DNA from: Devosia crocina
Lineage (GTDB): Bacteria; Pseudomonadota; Alphaproteobacteria; Rhizobiales; Devosiaceae
Reading direction: 5' to 3'
Assembly: GCF_900116545.1 (NCBI RefSeq)
Contig: NZ_FPCK01000001.1
Coordinates: 124,001-188,000 of the forward strand
DNA: 64,000 nt
The notes beneath the pieces are model-generated. The model was not told the DNA's origin, made no database searches, and saw only the letters and a list, made by a program, of their open reading frames with translations. Made by a program: the position numbers and the translations under genes. Below, in pieces: positions 47,153 through 56,094 of the stretch. Each line of letters opens with the position of its first letter. The stretch's first letter is position 1.

Positions 47153-48460
47153 TTACTTTTTCCCCTCCGCCTCGCCGCTCGTTGTCCTCGGTTCGCCTGG
47201 CACGCGGTGCGGAGGCGCTGGCCTTTGTGCCTCCGGCTCGTGCTGCGGGACGGCTTCTGCAGGCATCTGTCTGGGCTCTGATGGCCGGTCGACCGCCTCG
47301 ATTTCCTCTTCTTGAGGGCGGGCGAGCGGCGCAGCAGTCGCGGCAAAATGCGGGTGCACGACGGCACCGTCGCGCGTCAGCACTGTGGCGCGCACAAGCT
47401 CGTCGTTCCAATCGATGGCGAGCTGACCCGTGCTTTTGTCGATCAGCGTCTCGGTGAAGGCGAGCAGGTTGCGGGCATAAAGCTGGCTGGCGGTGGCGGG
47501 GATGCGGCTTGCCAGATTGGTAAAGCCGAGAATCCTGATCCCGTTATGCTCGACAATCTCGTCCGGGCGGGTCAGCTCCACATTGCCGCCGCGCTCCGCC
47601 GCGAGGTCGACGATTATTGCGCCGGAGGTCATGGTCTCGATCATCTCAGCGCTGAGCAGCTTGGGGGCAGGTCGGCCGGGAATAAGCGCAGTCGTGATGA
47701 CAATGTCCTGCTTGGCAATATGCCCGGCAACAAGGGCAGCTTGCGCCTCGCTTTCGGCCAGCGTCAGCTCGCGCGCATAGCCCCCCACGCCTGAAGCATC
47801 CTTGAGCGCCTCTGTCAGGATGAATTTTGCGCCCAGCGATTCCACCTGTTCACCCGCGGCGGCCCGGACATCGGTTGCCGAGACAACGGCGCCGAGGCGG
47901 CGGGCAGTGGCAATCGCCTGAAGGCCGGCAACTCCGGCGCCCATGACGAACACTTTTGCGGGCCGCACGGTACCGGCAGCCGTCATCATCATGGGCAGGG
48001 CGCGGTCGAAATGCGCCGAGGCTTCGATCACCGCCTGATAGCCGGCGAGGTTAGCCTGGGACGAGAGAATATCCATCACCTGCGCGCGGGTAATACGCGG
48101 CATCAATTCCATGGCAATGGCGGTGATGCCCGCACGAGCGAGATCTGAGATTTCAGCATCGTTGCCGAAAGGATCGAGCGCTCCGATCAGGAGGGCACCG
48201 GGATTGGCCCCGGCAAGCCGCCCAGCCCATGGCCGGCGAACGGTCAAGATGAGATCGGCGCCGTGAACTGCGGCAGAAACGGTTGGCGCGATCGCAGCGC
48301 CCTGCGCCGTGAAGGCCGCATCGGGGATGCGGGAGCCCGAGCCAGCTCCCGTTTCCACACTGACTTGCGCGCCAAGCCCGATGAGCTTGGTGACGGTTTC
48401 GGGCGTGGCGGCGACGCGATGTTCGCCTGACACGGTTTCCCGTAGAACCGCTATCTTCAT
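47153..48460 (-). CDS. pntA: NAD(P) transhydrogenase alpha subunit, NAD-binding part
   Basis: 435 residues: MKIAVLRETVSGEHRVAATP, RQDL-like loop and the NAD fold VFVMGAGVAGLQAIATARRL. It carries the NAD(H) site of the proton-translocating transhydrogenase. The C-terminal ~70 residues are a charged Pro/Glu-rich tail (EEEIEAVDRPSEPRQMPAEA) not seen in shorter homologues. GGAGAG 5 bases before the ATG at 48460 sets the start. It follows a 54-residue oxidase subunit gene on the same strand. Confidence 0.94.
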   Translation of the reverse strand: MKIAVLRETVSGEHRVAATPETVTKLIGLGAQVSVETGAGSGSRIPDAAFTAQGAAIAPTVSAAVHGADLILTVRRPWAGRLAGANPGALLIGALDPFGNDAEISDLARAGITAIAMELMPRITRAQVMDILSSQANLAGYQAVIEASAHFDRALPMMMTAAGTVRPAKVFVMGAGVAGLQAIATARRLGAVVSATDVRAAAGEQVESLGAKFILTEALKDASGVGGYARELTLAESEAQAALVAGHIAKQDIVITTALIPGRPAPKLLSAEMIETMTSGAIIVDLAAERGGNVELTRPDEIVEHNGIRILGFTNLASRIPATASQLYARNLLAFTETLIDKSTGQLAIDWNDELVRATVLTRDGAVVHPHFAATAAPLARPQEEEIEAVDRPSEPRQMPAEAVPQHEPEAQRPAPPHRVPGEPRTTSGEAEGKK

Positions 48461-48519
48461 CAGAACTCTCCCCACCCGCCTGCCGGCGGGCAGGCAGCTC
48501 TAGCGCCTGCTTGTTTTCT

Positions 48520-48684
48520 TTATGGCTGGACCACGAAGTAGAGGATGATCAGGAGGGCCGCCGTCCCAATCACGGACCACTTCACCCCGATCAGAAACCC
48601 GTTATAGGTCTTTTCGTGTTCGGCGTAGTCCATCCCGGACTCCAGTACCGGCTCGGAATGATGCTCTGGTCGGTGTGTGGCCAT
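48520..48684 (-). CDS. aa3-type cytochrome c oxidase subunit IV (54 residues)
   Basis: A small gene: ATG at 48684 with GAGG 5 bases upstream, stop TAA at 48520-48522. Product begins MATHRPEHHSEPVLESGMDY, continues AEHEKTYNGFLIGVKWSVIG, and ends TAALLIILYFVVQP. The short N-terminus, AEHExTYxGF box and single membrane helix match the bacterial aa3-type subunit IV family (PF07835). It lies 59 bases ahead of pntA, an arrangement I know from other alphaproteobacteria, so it probably leads the pnt transcript. No other oxidase genes are near. Confidence 0.88.
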   Translation of the reverse strand: MATHRPEHHSEPVLESGMDYAEHEKTYNGFLIGVKWSVIGTAALLIILYFVVQP

Positions 48685-48715
48685 TTGGTCCTCGAGAATA
48701 AGTCGTCATTGTCGA

Positions 48716-50524
48716 TCAGCCTTGCGGCGATGTTGTCTCAAGCTCGTCGATCAGCCGCTCGATCATCGAGAGGCCGAGCGACCAGAAGTTGGGATCCTTA
48801 GCATCCAGCCCGAACGGCGCCAGCAGCTCGGAATGGTGCTTGCTCCCTCCGGCTTTCAGAAGCTCGAAATAGCGCTCCGCAAAGCCCTCGCTCGATTTCT
48901 CATACTGTGCGTAGAGCGAGTTCACAAGGCAATCGCCGAAGGCATAGGCATAGACATAGAAGGGGGAGTGGATGAAGTGCGGAATATAGGTCCAGAAGAT
49001 GTCGTAGCCTTCGTTCTGGATGATCCCGTCTCCAAGGGATTCGGTCTGCACGTCGAGCCAGATCTGGTTGATCTCCTCGAGCCGCAATTCGCCTTTGCGC
49101 CTTGCGGTATGGACCCGGCGCTCGAAGGAGTAAAAGGCGATCTGACGCACGACCGTGTTGAGCATGTCCTCGACCTTTGAGGACAGAAGCGCGAAGCGCT
49201 GCTTGGGGTCGGTGGTCTTGTCGAGCAGCGAGCGGAAGGTCAGCATCTCGCCAAAAACCGAGGCAGTCTCGGCCAGCGTCAAGGGGGTATTGGCAAGGAT
49301 CGGCCCCTGTGCCGCAGCCAGGCGCTGGTGAACCCCGTGGCCCAGTTCATGGGCCAGCGTCATGATATCGCGCGTGCGCCCGAGATAATTGAGCATCAGA
49401 TAGGGATGGGCGCTCGGCACAGTGGGATGGGCAAAGGCGCCTGAAAGCTTGCCTTCGCCGGTTGGCGCATCGATCCAGCCGGAGTTGAAGAAGGGTTTTG
49501 CAACCTCGGCAAGGTCGGGCGAAAAACGCCCATAGGCATCGAGCACGGTTGAAACCGCCGTGTCCCAATCCCAGATGCGTTCATCACTCGTCGGCAGCGG
49601 CGCATTGCGGTCCCAGGCATTGAGCTTGTCCTTGCCGAACCATTTTGCCTTCATTTTGTAGTAGCGGTGGGAAAGCCGCGGATAGGCCGCCTCGACCGCC
49701 GCCTGAAGAGCGTCCACCACTTCGCGCTCCACCGAATTGGCCATGTGGCGGCTGTCGGCGATATCGCCAAAGCCGCGCCAGCGATCCGAGATTTCCTTGT
49801 CCTTGGCGAGCACATTGGTGATGTGCGCAAAGAGCCGTCCATTGGCCTTGAAGGTCTTGGCCAGCGCCTTGAAGGCGCTTTCGCGCTTCTTCTCGTCCTT
49901 TTCGGAAAGCAGGTGGAGCGTTGATTCAAGGTTGAGGGTTTCCCCGTCCACCTCGAATTCAAGGCTCGACATGGTCTCGTCAAAGAGCCGGTTCCAGGCG
50001 GAAAAAGCGGTGACCGACTTGTCGTGGAACAGCTCTTCGAGCTTGTCGTCGAGCTGATAGGGTTTTGCCTTGCGCAACTCGGCAAACCAAGTCTTGTAAC
50101 GCCCCAGTTCAGGGTCGGCCGCAATGGCCGCGTCGAGCGTCGCGTCGTCGATGCGGTTCAATTCCAGTTCGAAGAACAAGACCCGCGTCGACAGCGTCGT
50201 CAGCGCCTCGTTGGTGTCGCCCATGAACTTGGCGCGATCCGGATCGGTCGAGCGCTGCGCATATTGAAGGAAAGCAAAGGAGCCGATGCGTCCGGTCAGG
50301 TCACCAAGCGTTTCGCTGTCCTTGATGGCCTTGACAAGCGCGCCCGATTTGGTGAGTTCGGTCAGCTTGCCCTTGTAGTCGGCCTCGAATTTGCTCGCGA
50401 GACTTTTGGCCTCCTCGAGTGCGGTCTTGAATTCGCTGCTGTCCTTGCCCGGATAAAGGTCGGAAAGATCCCAGACCGGAAGGTTGCCAAACTGGTTGTG
50501 GCCCTTTTGTGCGGCAGCGCTCAT
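48716..50524 (-). CDS. pepF: M3-family oligoendopeptidase F
   Basis: 602 residues. The zinc site HELGHGVHQRLA with the downstream Glu (ETASVFGEML) marks an M3 metallopeptidase, and the overall length fits PepF. It degrades short cytoplasmic peptides. It precedes the oxidase-subunit/pnt genes by 31 bases of spacing in the opposite sense of reading order, so it is downstream-transcribed from its own promoter at about 50530-50620. Confidence 0.93.
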   Translation of the reverse strand: MSAAAQKGHNQFGNLPVWDLSDLYPGKDSSEFKTALEEAKSLASKFEADYKGKLTELTKSGALVKAIKDSETLGDLTGRIGSFAFLQYAQRSTDPDRAKFMGDTNEALTTLSTRVLFFELELNRIDDATLDAAIAADPELGRYKTWFAELRKAKPYQLDDKLEELFHDKSVTAFSAWNRLFDETMSSLEFEVDGETLNLESTLHLLSEKDEKKRESAFKALAKTFKANGRLFAHITNVLAKDKEISDRWRGFGDIADSRHMANSVEREVVDALQAAVEAAYPRLSHRYYKMKAKWFGKDKLNAWDRNAPLPTSDERIWDWDTAVSTVLDAYGRFSPDLAEVAKPFFNSGWIDAPTGEGKLSGAFAHPTVPSAHPYLMLNYLGRTRDIMTLAHELGHGVHQRLAAAQGPILANTPLTLAETASVFGEMLTFRSLLDKTTDPKQRFALLSSKVEDMLNTVVRQIAFYSFERRVHTARRKGELRLEEINQIWLDVQTESLGDGIIQNEGYDIFWTYIPHFIHSPFYVYAYAFGDCLVNSLYAQYEKSSEGFAERYFELLKAGGSKHHSELLAPFGLDAKDPNFWSLGLSMIERLIDELETTSPQG

Positions 50525-50640
50525 GCGAACTCGACTCCAAAATTTGCTTCGGGCTGGACCTTAGCGAGGGGAGGCGATGCTGTGAAGGCATCCTGTCACT
50601 GTCGGGTTTGCCGTGATCCCTATCTTGGCGCGGCGCGCCG

Positions 50641-50740
50641 CCTTCTCCCCCTAAGAGGGAGAAGAACAGCCAGGCGATCGCCTCTTATTCCTCTCCCTCT
50701 CGGGGAGAGGTGGCTCGGCGCAGCCGAGTCGGTGAGGGGG
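50641..50740. repeat. two palindromic repeat units
   Basis: CTTCTCCCCCTAAGAGGGAGAAG at 50643-50663 and CTCTCCCTCTCGGGGAGAGG at about 50691-50710, the latter followed by TGGCTCGGCGCAGCCGAGTC and GGTGAGGGGG. This is the most complete copy of the family in the window. It sits between pepF and the TauE gene. Confidence 0.7.
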
Positions 50741-50767
50741 ATACGTCGCTCATCCAGAAAGCGAAAG

Positions 50768-51526
50768 TCACCCCGCCAGCAACCTGTTCGTCCCATCCCA
50801 GATCAATTGCAGCGCCAACAGGAACACCAGCCAATAGGCGATCCGATAAAACAGCTTCATCGAGATCCTGCGCACCAGATAAATCCCGAGAAAGACGCCG
50901 GCGACACCGACCGGAGCCAACGCTGCTGACAATGTCAGGTTCTGCACGTTGAGTTGGCCAAGAAAGAAATAGGGAATGAGTTTTGCCGTATTGACGATGG
51001 CAAAAAACACCGAGGTTGTGCCCGCATAGATCGCCGGCGCCAATTTGCGCGGCAAGACGTAGATCTGGAAGGGCGGCCCGCCGGTATGGGAAATGAAGCT
51101 CGTAAAGCCCGCAAGGCCACCCCAGAACGTGCCCCATGGCTTGGATGGCGGCAGGCCTTCGAGTTTCTTGCGCAGCGGCAGAATGGCGTCGATGACGAAG
51201 ATCAGGGTGATCACGCCCACCATCAGCAAGACAACCGCATCGCTGACAAAGGCCCAGAGTGCCCAGCCGAGCAGCGTTCCCACCGCCGCGCCCGGCAGCA
51301 TGATCTTGAGGATTTCGCGGTTGAATTCCTTGCGATACATCCAGACCGCAACAGCATCCATGCACAGCAAGACCGGCAGCATCATTCCGGCTGCGTCGCG
51401 CGCGGGCATGACTAGGGCAAGAAGCGGCACGCCCACAACGCCTAATCCGCCCAGAAGCCCAGCCTTTGACAGGCCAACAATCAGCACCGCGAAAACGGCG
51501 ACGGCAACAAAGACGGGGTCGAACAT
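50768..51526 (-). CDS. TauE/SafE-family anion permease
   Basis: 252 residues with about eight membrane helices in two halves. The first opens VFAVLIVGLSKAGLLGGLGV and the second GGLAGFTSFISHTGGPPFQI, the paired motif of the sulfite-exporter (TauE/SafE) family. Members export sulfite, sulfoacetate or other organic acids; the substrate here is unknown. Single gene. Confidence 0.88.
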   Translation of the reverse strand: MFDPVFVAVAVFAVLIVGLSKAGLLGGLGVVGVPLLALVMPARDAAGMMLPVLLCMDAVAVWMYRKEFNREILKIMLPGAAVGTLLGWALWAFVSDAVVLLMVGVITLIFVIDAILPLRKKLEGLPPSKPWGTFWGGLAGFTSFISHTGGPPFQIYVLPRKLAPAIYAGTTSVFFAIVNTAKLIPYFFLGQLNVQNLTLSAALAPVGVAGVFLGIYLVRRISMKLFYRIAYWLVFLLALQLIWDGTNRLLAG

Positions 51527-51707
51527 GGGAAAGGCGAATCCAGGCAGGCAGGAAAACTATCCCCATGCTTGAATGGAAGACTTGTCAACCGCGCGGGTTC
51601 AGCCTTTCACGCGCTGCGGACGTGTTAACCTTTTCCATTGTCACGCCAATCCCCCGCCACTACTCTCCCCACATTGATTTGTGTGCGCGGGGCGAGGTTC
51701 AGGCACG

Positions 51708-52697
51708 ATGTCGCAAGGTTACGATCCCTACCATCTCGCCTCGCCGGCCGTTTACCTCGTCAAGATCATCATCTTTCTGGTGCTGGTGGCCCTGGTCGCC
51801 GCCATCCTGTTCACCAATATCATCAGCTTCTTCTGGGCCAACCCGTTCATCAATTCGATGATCCTGTTCGCCCTGTTCGTCGGCATCTTTCTCAGCTTCC
51901 GACAGATTTTCCGGCTTTTTCCGGAAGTGAAATGGGTCAATTCGCTCCAGGAGGGTAATTCCACCCAGGTGCGTCCGCCGGTTCTGCTTGCTCCGGTGGC
52001 CGGCATTCTGCGCGAGCGCATCGGGGAGGCAGTGATCACGCCGGCCTCGATGACATCGATCCTTGATTCCGTAGGGAACCGGCTCGATGAAGCCAAAGAC
52101 ACGTCGCGCTATCTAACAGGCCTGCTCGTATTCCTCGGTCTCATGGGCACTTTCTATGGTCTTCTCGAGACCGTTGGGTCGGTGGCCAATGTCATCAATG
52201 CGCTCGATGTCACCTCGGCCGACAGCGCGGCGCTGTTCACCAATCTCAAGGAAGGTCTCGCCGCTCCGCTTGGCGGCATGGGCACGGCATTCTCGTCTTC
52301 GCTCTTTGGTCTCGCCGGCTCGCTGATCCTTGGTTTTCTCGATCTGCAGACGAGCCAGGCCCAAAACGCCTTTTACACCGATCTTGAGGACTGGATGACC
52401 TCGATGACCGAGCTAGACCATCCCGTCTCCGCCATGCAGGCCAATGCTGCGGGGCCGGACATGCAGGCCATGATCGACCGCATCGGCACCACGATGCAGA
52501 ACCAGAGCTCGTCACAAAATGCCATTCGCGCCATGGCCGAACTCGCCCGCGGCATCGATGGCCTCGTCAAGCATATCCGCACCGAGCAGGAGGATCTGCG
52601 CGCCTATATCACCGAGCAGAGCGCCACAAACAAGCGCCTGCGCGAGTTGATCGAAGCCATGCTCAATGAAGACAACAATGCCGGGCGCCGGGAATAG
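51708..52697 (+). CDS. MotA/TolQ/ExbB-like proton-channel protein
   Basis: 329 residues. Two N-terminal membrane helices (VKIIIFLVLVALVAAILFTN, SMILFALFVGIFLSFRQIF), a cytoplasmic part, and a second helical pair (YLTGLLVFLGLMGTFYGLLE and APLGGMGTAFSSSLFGLAGS) matching the MotA/ExbB core. The C-terminal ~80 residues are a charged coiled coil (EQEDLRAYITEQSATNKRLR). It is followed after 3 bases by a MotB-like gene. No flagellar genes are near, so a role as a stator for some envelope machine is inferred. Confidence 0.82.
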   Translation: MSQGYDPYHLASPAVYLVKIIIFLVLVALVAAILFTNIISFFWANPFINSMILFALFVGIFLSFRQIFRLFPEVKWVNSLQEGNSTQVRPPVLLAPVAGILRERIGEAVITPASMTSILDSVGNRLDEAKDTSRYLTGLLVFLGLMGTFYGLLETVGSVANVINALDVTSADSAALFTNLKEGLAAPLGGMGTAFSSSLFGLAGSLILGFLDLQTSQAQNAFYTDLEDWMTSMTELDHPVSAMQANAAGPDMQAMIDRIGTTMQNQSSSQNAIRAMAELARGIDGLVKHIRTEQEDLRAYITEQSATNKRLRELIEAMLNEDNNAGRRE

Positions 52698-52700
52698 GCC

Positions 52701-53726
52701 ATGGCATCGAGCCGCTCACGCCGCCGCGTCGAAGCCAATTACTGGCCGGGCTTTGTGGATGCCCTGTCGAGCCTTCTGCTCGTCATTATCTTCCTTCTCA
52801 GCCTCTTCATGCTTACCCAATTCTTTCTAGGCCAGGAGATCCAGGGGCGCGACACGGCCCTGTCGCGGCTCAACAGCCAGATCGCGGAGCTGACCGAACT
52901 ACTCCAGCTCGAGCGGGCCAATTCGGACGACCTGACCGAACAACTGGCGAACCTGACGGCGACGCTTTCGAGCGCGGAAGCGGAAAATCAGAACCTTGCC
53001 GGACAATTGGCGGGCATTGGCTCCGGCCTTGGCGATCGCGACGCGACCATAGCCGGGCTCCAGGATGACCTGATCAGCGCCGAGCGGCTGTCGGACGAAG
53101 CCAATGCGCAGGTGGCTCTCCTCAACCAGCAGCTCGCCGCCCTGAGAACCCAGATCGCAGCGCTCGAAAGTGCTCTCGAAGCCTCTGAAGCGCGCGACAG
53201 CGAATCCCGCACCCAGATCGCCGATCTCGGGCGCCGGCTCAATCTTGCGCTTGCGCAACGGGTGCAGGATCTGGCGCGCTATCGCTCCGACTTCTTCGGT
53301 CGCTTGCGGGCAATCCTTGAGAACCGTGCCGATGTGCGCGTCGTTGGCGACCGCTTCGTCTTCCAGTCCGAAGTGCTGTTCGATCCGGGTCAGGCCGACA
53401 TTGCAACAGAAGGCACGCCGCAGCTCGACGCTTTGGCCGACGCGATCCTCCAGCTCGAACAAGAGATTCCGCCCGATATCAATTGGGTCCTGCGCATCGA
53501 CGGCCACACGGACGCAAGGCCGATCTCGAATGCCCGCTTCCCGTCCAATTGGGAGCTCTCGGCAGCCCGTGCCATTTCCGTAGCGCAGTATCTCGTTTCG
53601 CGCGGTGTCGCTCCGGCGCGGCTCGTTGCAGCTGGCTTTGGCGAATTCGCGCCGCTCGATCCCGGTCAGAGCGAAGAAGCCTATCGCCGCAACCGACGCA
53701 TCGAGTTCAAACTGACCGAGGGGTGA
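52701..53726 (+). CDS. MotB-like OmpA-domain protein with long coiled coil
   Basis: 341 residues. One membrane helix preceded by WPGFVDALSSLLLVIIFLLS, in which the Asp matches the proton-carrying Asp of MotB/ExbD/TolR. Residues ~55-190 are coiled coil (LNSQIAELTELLQLERANSD). Residues ~205-341 are an OmpA-like peptidoglycan-binding domain (DGHTDARPISNARFPSNWEL, NRRIEFKL). Together with the MotA-like protein it should form a proton-driven unit anchored to the wall. Closest well-known analogues are MotAB and ZorAB; neither partner set is present here. Confidence 0.85.
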   Translation: MASSRSRRRVEANYWPGFVDALSSLLLVIIFLLSLFMLTQFFLGQEIQGRDTALSRLNSQIAELTELLQLERANSDDLTEQLANLTATLSSAEAENQNLAGQLAGIGSGLGDRDATIAGLQDDLISAERLSDEANAQVALLNQQLAALRTQIAALESALEASEARDSESRTQIADLGRRLNLALAQRVQDLARYRSDFFGRLRAILENRADVRVVGDRFVFQSEVLFDPGQADIATEGTPQLDALADAILQLEQEIPPDINWVLRIDGHTDARPISNARFPSNWELSAARAISVAQYLVSRGVAPARLVAAGFGEFAPLDPGQSEEAYRRNRRIEFKLTEG

Positions 53727-53744
53727 CCGGCCGCGCTGGATTGG

Positions 53745-53771
53745 GTGAGCCGCGTGAAGGCGGCTCACTTT
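53745..53771 (+). terminator. intrinsic terminator of the MotA/MotB-like operon
   Basis: GTGAGCCGC-GTGAAG-GCGGCTCAC followed by TTT, a perfect 9-base-pair stem 19 bases after the stop. It may also serve the convergent gene. Confidence 0.75.
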
Positions 53772-53775
53772 CAAG

Positions 53776-54345
53776 CTAGATGCGCTCGAACAAGCCCGGG
53801 TAATCGACCACTACCCCATCTTCATCCACCTGAAGCACGGCCTCGAAGTCGGCCGATTGAAAGCGGAAGTGGGTACTGTCGAGCTGTGTGTAAATCTGCT
53901 CGTTGCGCTGCACCGCCATCGTGGTCACGTCGATCCAGACCATGGCAAATTTCTGCGATTGCCCGGGCTGCCAGTTGCCACGCCAGATCGGAAGCGAGTT
54001 GGTCATCGGGGTGGGCCAGATATCGACATCGGTGCAGCCGCGAAGACCGGCTATTGGCTCGGCTCGGTCATCCGACCAGCCTCCCCCGCCATCGCAGAAA
54101 AGCTCCAATGCCCTTCCATCCGCACGCTCGATTTTCAGCGTGCGCGCATGGCCGTTCTCATCGAGCCTGATGCGATAGAAAAGACCGAAGTCGGGTCCTA
54201 CTACGGCGCCACGAATGCGCGTGTCGCGGCCATTGGCGATCACATGGCAATGTTCGATGCTCGAGAGGTCACGCCCCCGCCACCGGTAAGACCGATCAAG
54301 TATCACGCCTGCCTCCACGCTGTGCTGTCTTTGCAGCAAAAGCAT
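53776..54345 (-). CDS. putative glycolipid-binding domain protein
   Basis: 189 residues from ATG 54345. It shows the PF06475-like pattern: WRGRDLSSIEHCHVIANGRD, FYRIRLDENGHARTLKIERA, LRGCTDVDIWPTPMTNSLPI and MVWIDVTTMAVQRNEQIYTQ. It has no signal peptide. The family is defined by one beta-rich structure and its ligand role is uncertain. The longer frame to 54468 overlaps the neighbour and is probably not used, but no clear ribosome site decides it. Confidence 0.7.
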   Translation of the reverse strand: MLLLQRQHSVEAGVILDRSYRWRGRDLSSIEHCHVIANGRDTRIRGAVVGPDFGLFYRIRLDENGHARTLKIERADGRALELFCDGGGGWSDDRAEPIAGLRGCTDVDIWPTPMTNSLPIWRGNWQPGQSQKFAMVWIDVTTMAVQRNEQIYTQLDSTHFRFQSADFEAVLQVDEDGVVVDYPGLFERI

Positions 54346-54386
54346 GGGCGGAAGGCAAGCGATTTGCGCTCCGGAGCCTGGGCGGA

Positions 54387-54935
54387 TCAGGCCGGCGGGT
54401 TTACCGCATCGCGAATGTCGCGGAAGACCGGGAGTGCCTGATCGAGCGTTGTTTCGTCCGCAACGCAAGAGATCGCAGTGCGCCCCTTTGCTGTCTCGAC
54501 CATCGAAAGGACAAGCCGGACATTTTCGGCACCCTCTTGCCTCGGCACGGCAACGAATTCATGGCCGCTATAGCCGGCAAGCTCGAAAGCCGTGTCGTCC
54601 TCAAAGTCGAAAACTGAGCTCATGCTGTCCTTGGCCAACTGCAGCCATTCGGGCGAGGTGACCATGTCATTGATCTCGGTCTGGCTCAGGTCGGCGTTTT
54701 GCGGGGCTGGCGCAAAGCTGACCTGGCAGAGCCACTCCTCGCCCTCGAAATTTGCGGGGCTGCCGCTGGCGGAACGGACGCCGAAATTGGCGGTATAGGG
54801 TGCAGCTGGCGCGATGGCTTCGACAACGAAATTACCATCAAGAGCTACGCCAAGCCCGGTCGCCGCATCCTCAGCGGCATAGGTGGTCGAGCCAAGGGCG
54901 AGAGCGGCAAGGAAGGCACAAGGCAAAAGGCGCAT
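54387..54935 (-). CDS. exported protein of unknown function
   Basis: 182 residues with a signal peptide (RLLPCAFLAALALGSTTYAA) and a mature part without membrane helices (EWLCQVSFAPAPQNADLSQT, TAISCVADETTLDQALPVFR). Two Cys could form a disulfide in the periplasm. GGAG 8 bases before the ATG at 54935 supports the start. I do not recognise a family. It lies 41 bases upstream of the glycolipid-binding gene on the same strand, probably in one unit. Confidence 0.65.
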   Translation of the reverse strand: MRLLPCAFLAALALGSTTYAAEDAATGLGVALDGNFVVEAIAPAAPYTANFGVRSASGSPANFEGEEWLCQVSFAPAPQNADLSQTEINDMVTSPEWLQLAKDSMSSVFDFEDDTAFELAGYSGHEFVAVPRQEGAENVRLVLSMVETAKGRTAISCVADETTLDQALPVFRDIRDAVNPPA

Positions 54936-55006
54936 GAAAATGGCTCCGTATAGCAACAGGGCCTCAACCTAAACTGCGCTTTGGCACGAGAATGTGACCG
55001 CAAGAA

Positions 55007-55032
55007 AAAAGCCCCGCCAGAGCGGGGCTTTT
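55007..55032 (-). terminator. intrinsic terminator of gap
   Basis: On the minus strand AAAAGCCCCGC-TCTG-GCGGGGCTTTTTT, an 11-base-pair stem with U-tract, 5 bases past the gap stop. Strong and almost perfectly symmetric, so it can also stop the opposite strand. Confidence 0.92.
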
Positions 55033-55036
55033 CCGA

Positions 55037-56044
55037 TCAGAGGGTTTTGGCGAACGCCACGGCCGTATCGGCCATGCGGTTCGAAAAGCCCCATTCATTG
55101 TCGTACCAGGAAAGCACCGACACGAAATTGCCGTCCATGACCTTGGTCTGGTCGAGGGCCATGGTGGAGGAATGCGGATCGTGGTTGAAGTCGATGGAAA
55201 CGTTGGGCTGTTCGGTGTAGCCGAGCACGCCCTTAAGTTCGCCATCGGCATACTTCTTCACGGCCGCATTGATTTCCTCGGCGGTCACATTGCGCTTGGC
55301 GATGAACTTGAAGTCGACGCAGGACACGTTCGGGGTCGGCACGCGGATCGAGACGCCGTCGAGCTTGCCCTTGAGTTCGGGCAGAACAAGGCCGATGGCC
55401 TTGGCTGCACCGGTCGAGGTCGGGATCTGCGAGAGCGCAGCCGCACGGCCGCGATAGAGATCCTTGTGCATGGTATCGAGCGTCGGCTGGTCACCGGTAT
55501 AGGAGTGAATGGTCGTCATCATCCCCTTTTCGATGCCGAATTCCTTGTGCAGCACATAGGCGAGCGGCGCGAGGCAATTGGTGGTGCACGAGGCGTTCGA
55601 AATCACCACGTCGTCGGCAGTGAGCGAAGCATGGTTGATGCCATAGACGATGGTCTTGTCCGCGCCTTCGCCGGGAGCGGAAATGATCACCTTCTTGGCG
55701 CCGGCCTTGAGATGAGCCGAGGCTTTTTCCTTGGAGGTGAAGATGCCGGTGCATTCGAGCGCGATGTCGATGTTCATGGCGGCATGGGGCAGGTTTGCCG
55801 GGTCGCGCTCGGCGGTCACCTTGATCGGGCCGCGACCGACGTCGATGCTGTCGCCCGACACGGTAACCGTGTGCGGGAAACGGCCATGGACGCTGTCGAA
55901 GCGCAGAAGGTGCGCATTGGTTTCGACCGGGCCGAGATCGTTAATGGCAACGACTTCGATATCGGTGCGACCAGATTCGATGATGGCCCGCAGGATATTG
56001 CGGCCGATGCGGCCAAAACCATTGATGGCGACGCGAACTGCCAT
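55037..56044 (-). CDS. gap: type I glyceraldehyde-3-phosphate dehydrogenase
   Basis: 335 residues. NAD fold [20 protein letters not shown], catalytic Cys in [33 protein letters not shown] at the C-terminus. It oxidises glyceraldehyde 3-phosphate to 1,3-bisphosphoglycerate. It lies 50 bases after tkt on the same strand, so tkt-gap forms a carbon-metabolism operon ending in a strong terminator. pgk is not adjacent. Confidence 0.96.
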   Translation of the reverse strand: MAVRVAINGFGRIGRNILRAIIESGRTDIEVVAINDLGPVETNAHLLRFDSVHGRFPHTVTVSGDSIDVGRGPIKVTAERDPANLPHAAMNIDIALECTGIFTSKEKASAHLKAGAKKVIISAPGEGADKTIVYGINHASLTADDVVISNASCTTNCLAPLAYVLHKEFGIEKGMMTTIHSYTGDQPTLDTMHKDLYRGRAAALSQIPTSTGAAKAIGLVLPELKGKLDGVSIRVPTPNVSCVDFKFIAKRNVTAEEINAAVKKYADGELKGVLGYTEQPNVSIDFNHDPHSSTMALDQTKVMDGNFVSVLSWYDNEWGFSNRMADTAVAFAKTL

Positions 56045-56094
56045 GATTTTACGCTCCAGGAAGGGAGGGGAAGAGAAAGGGAGGCGAGGCTCTC

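Noticed and set aside
51708..53726. Zorya-type anti-phage system
   Set aside because: The pair resembles ZorA and ZorB in layout, but no ZorC, ZorD (helicase) or ZorE (HNH) gene lies within reach. The neighbours are ordinary housekeeping genes.
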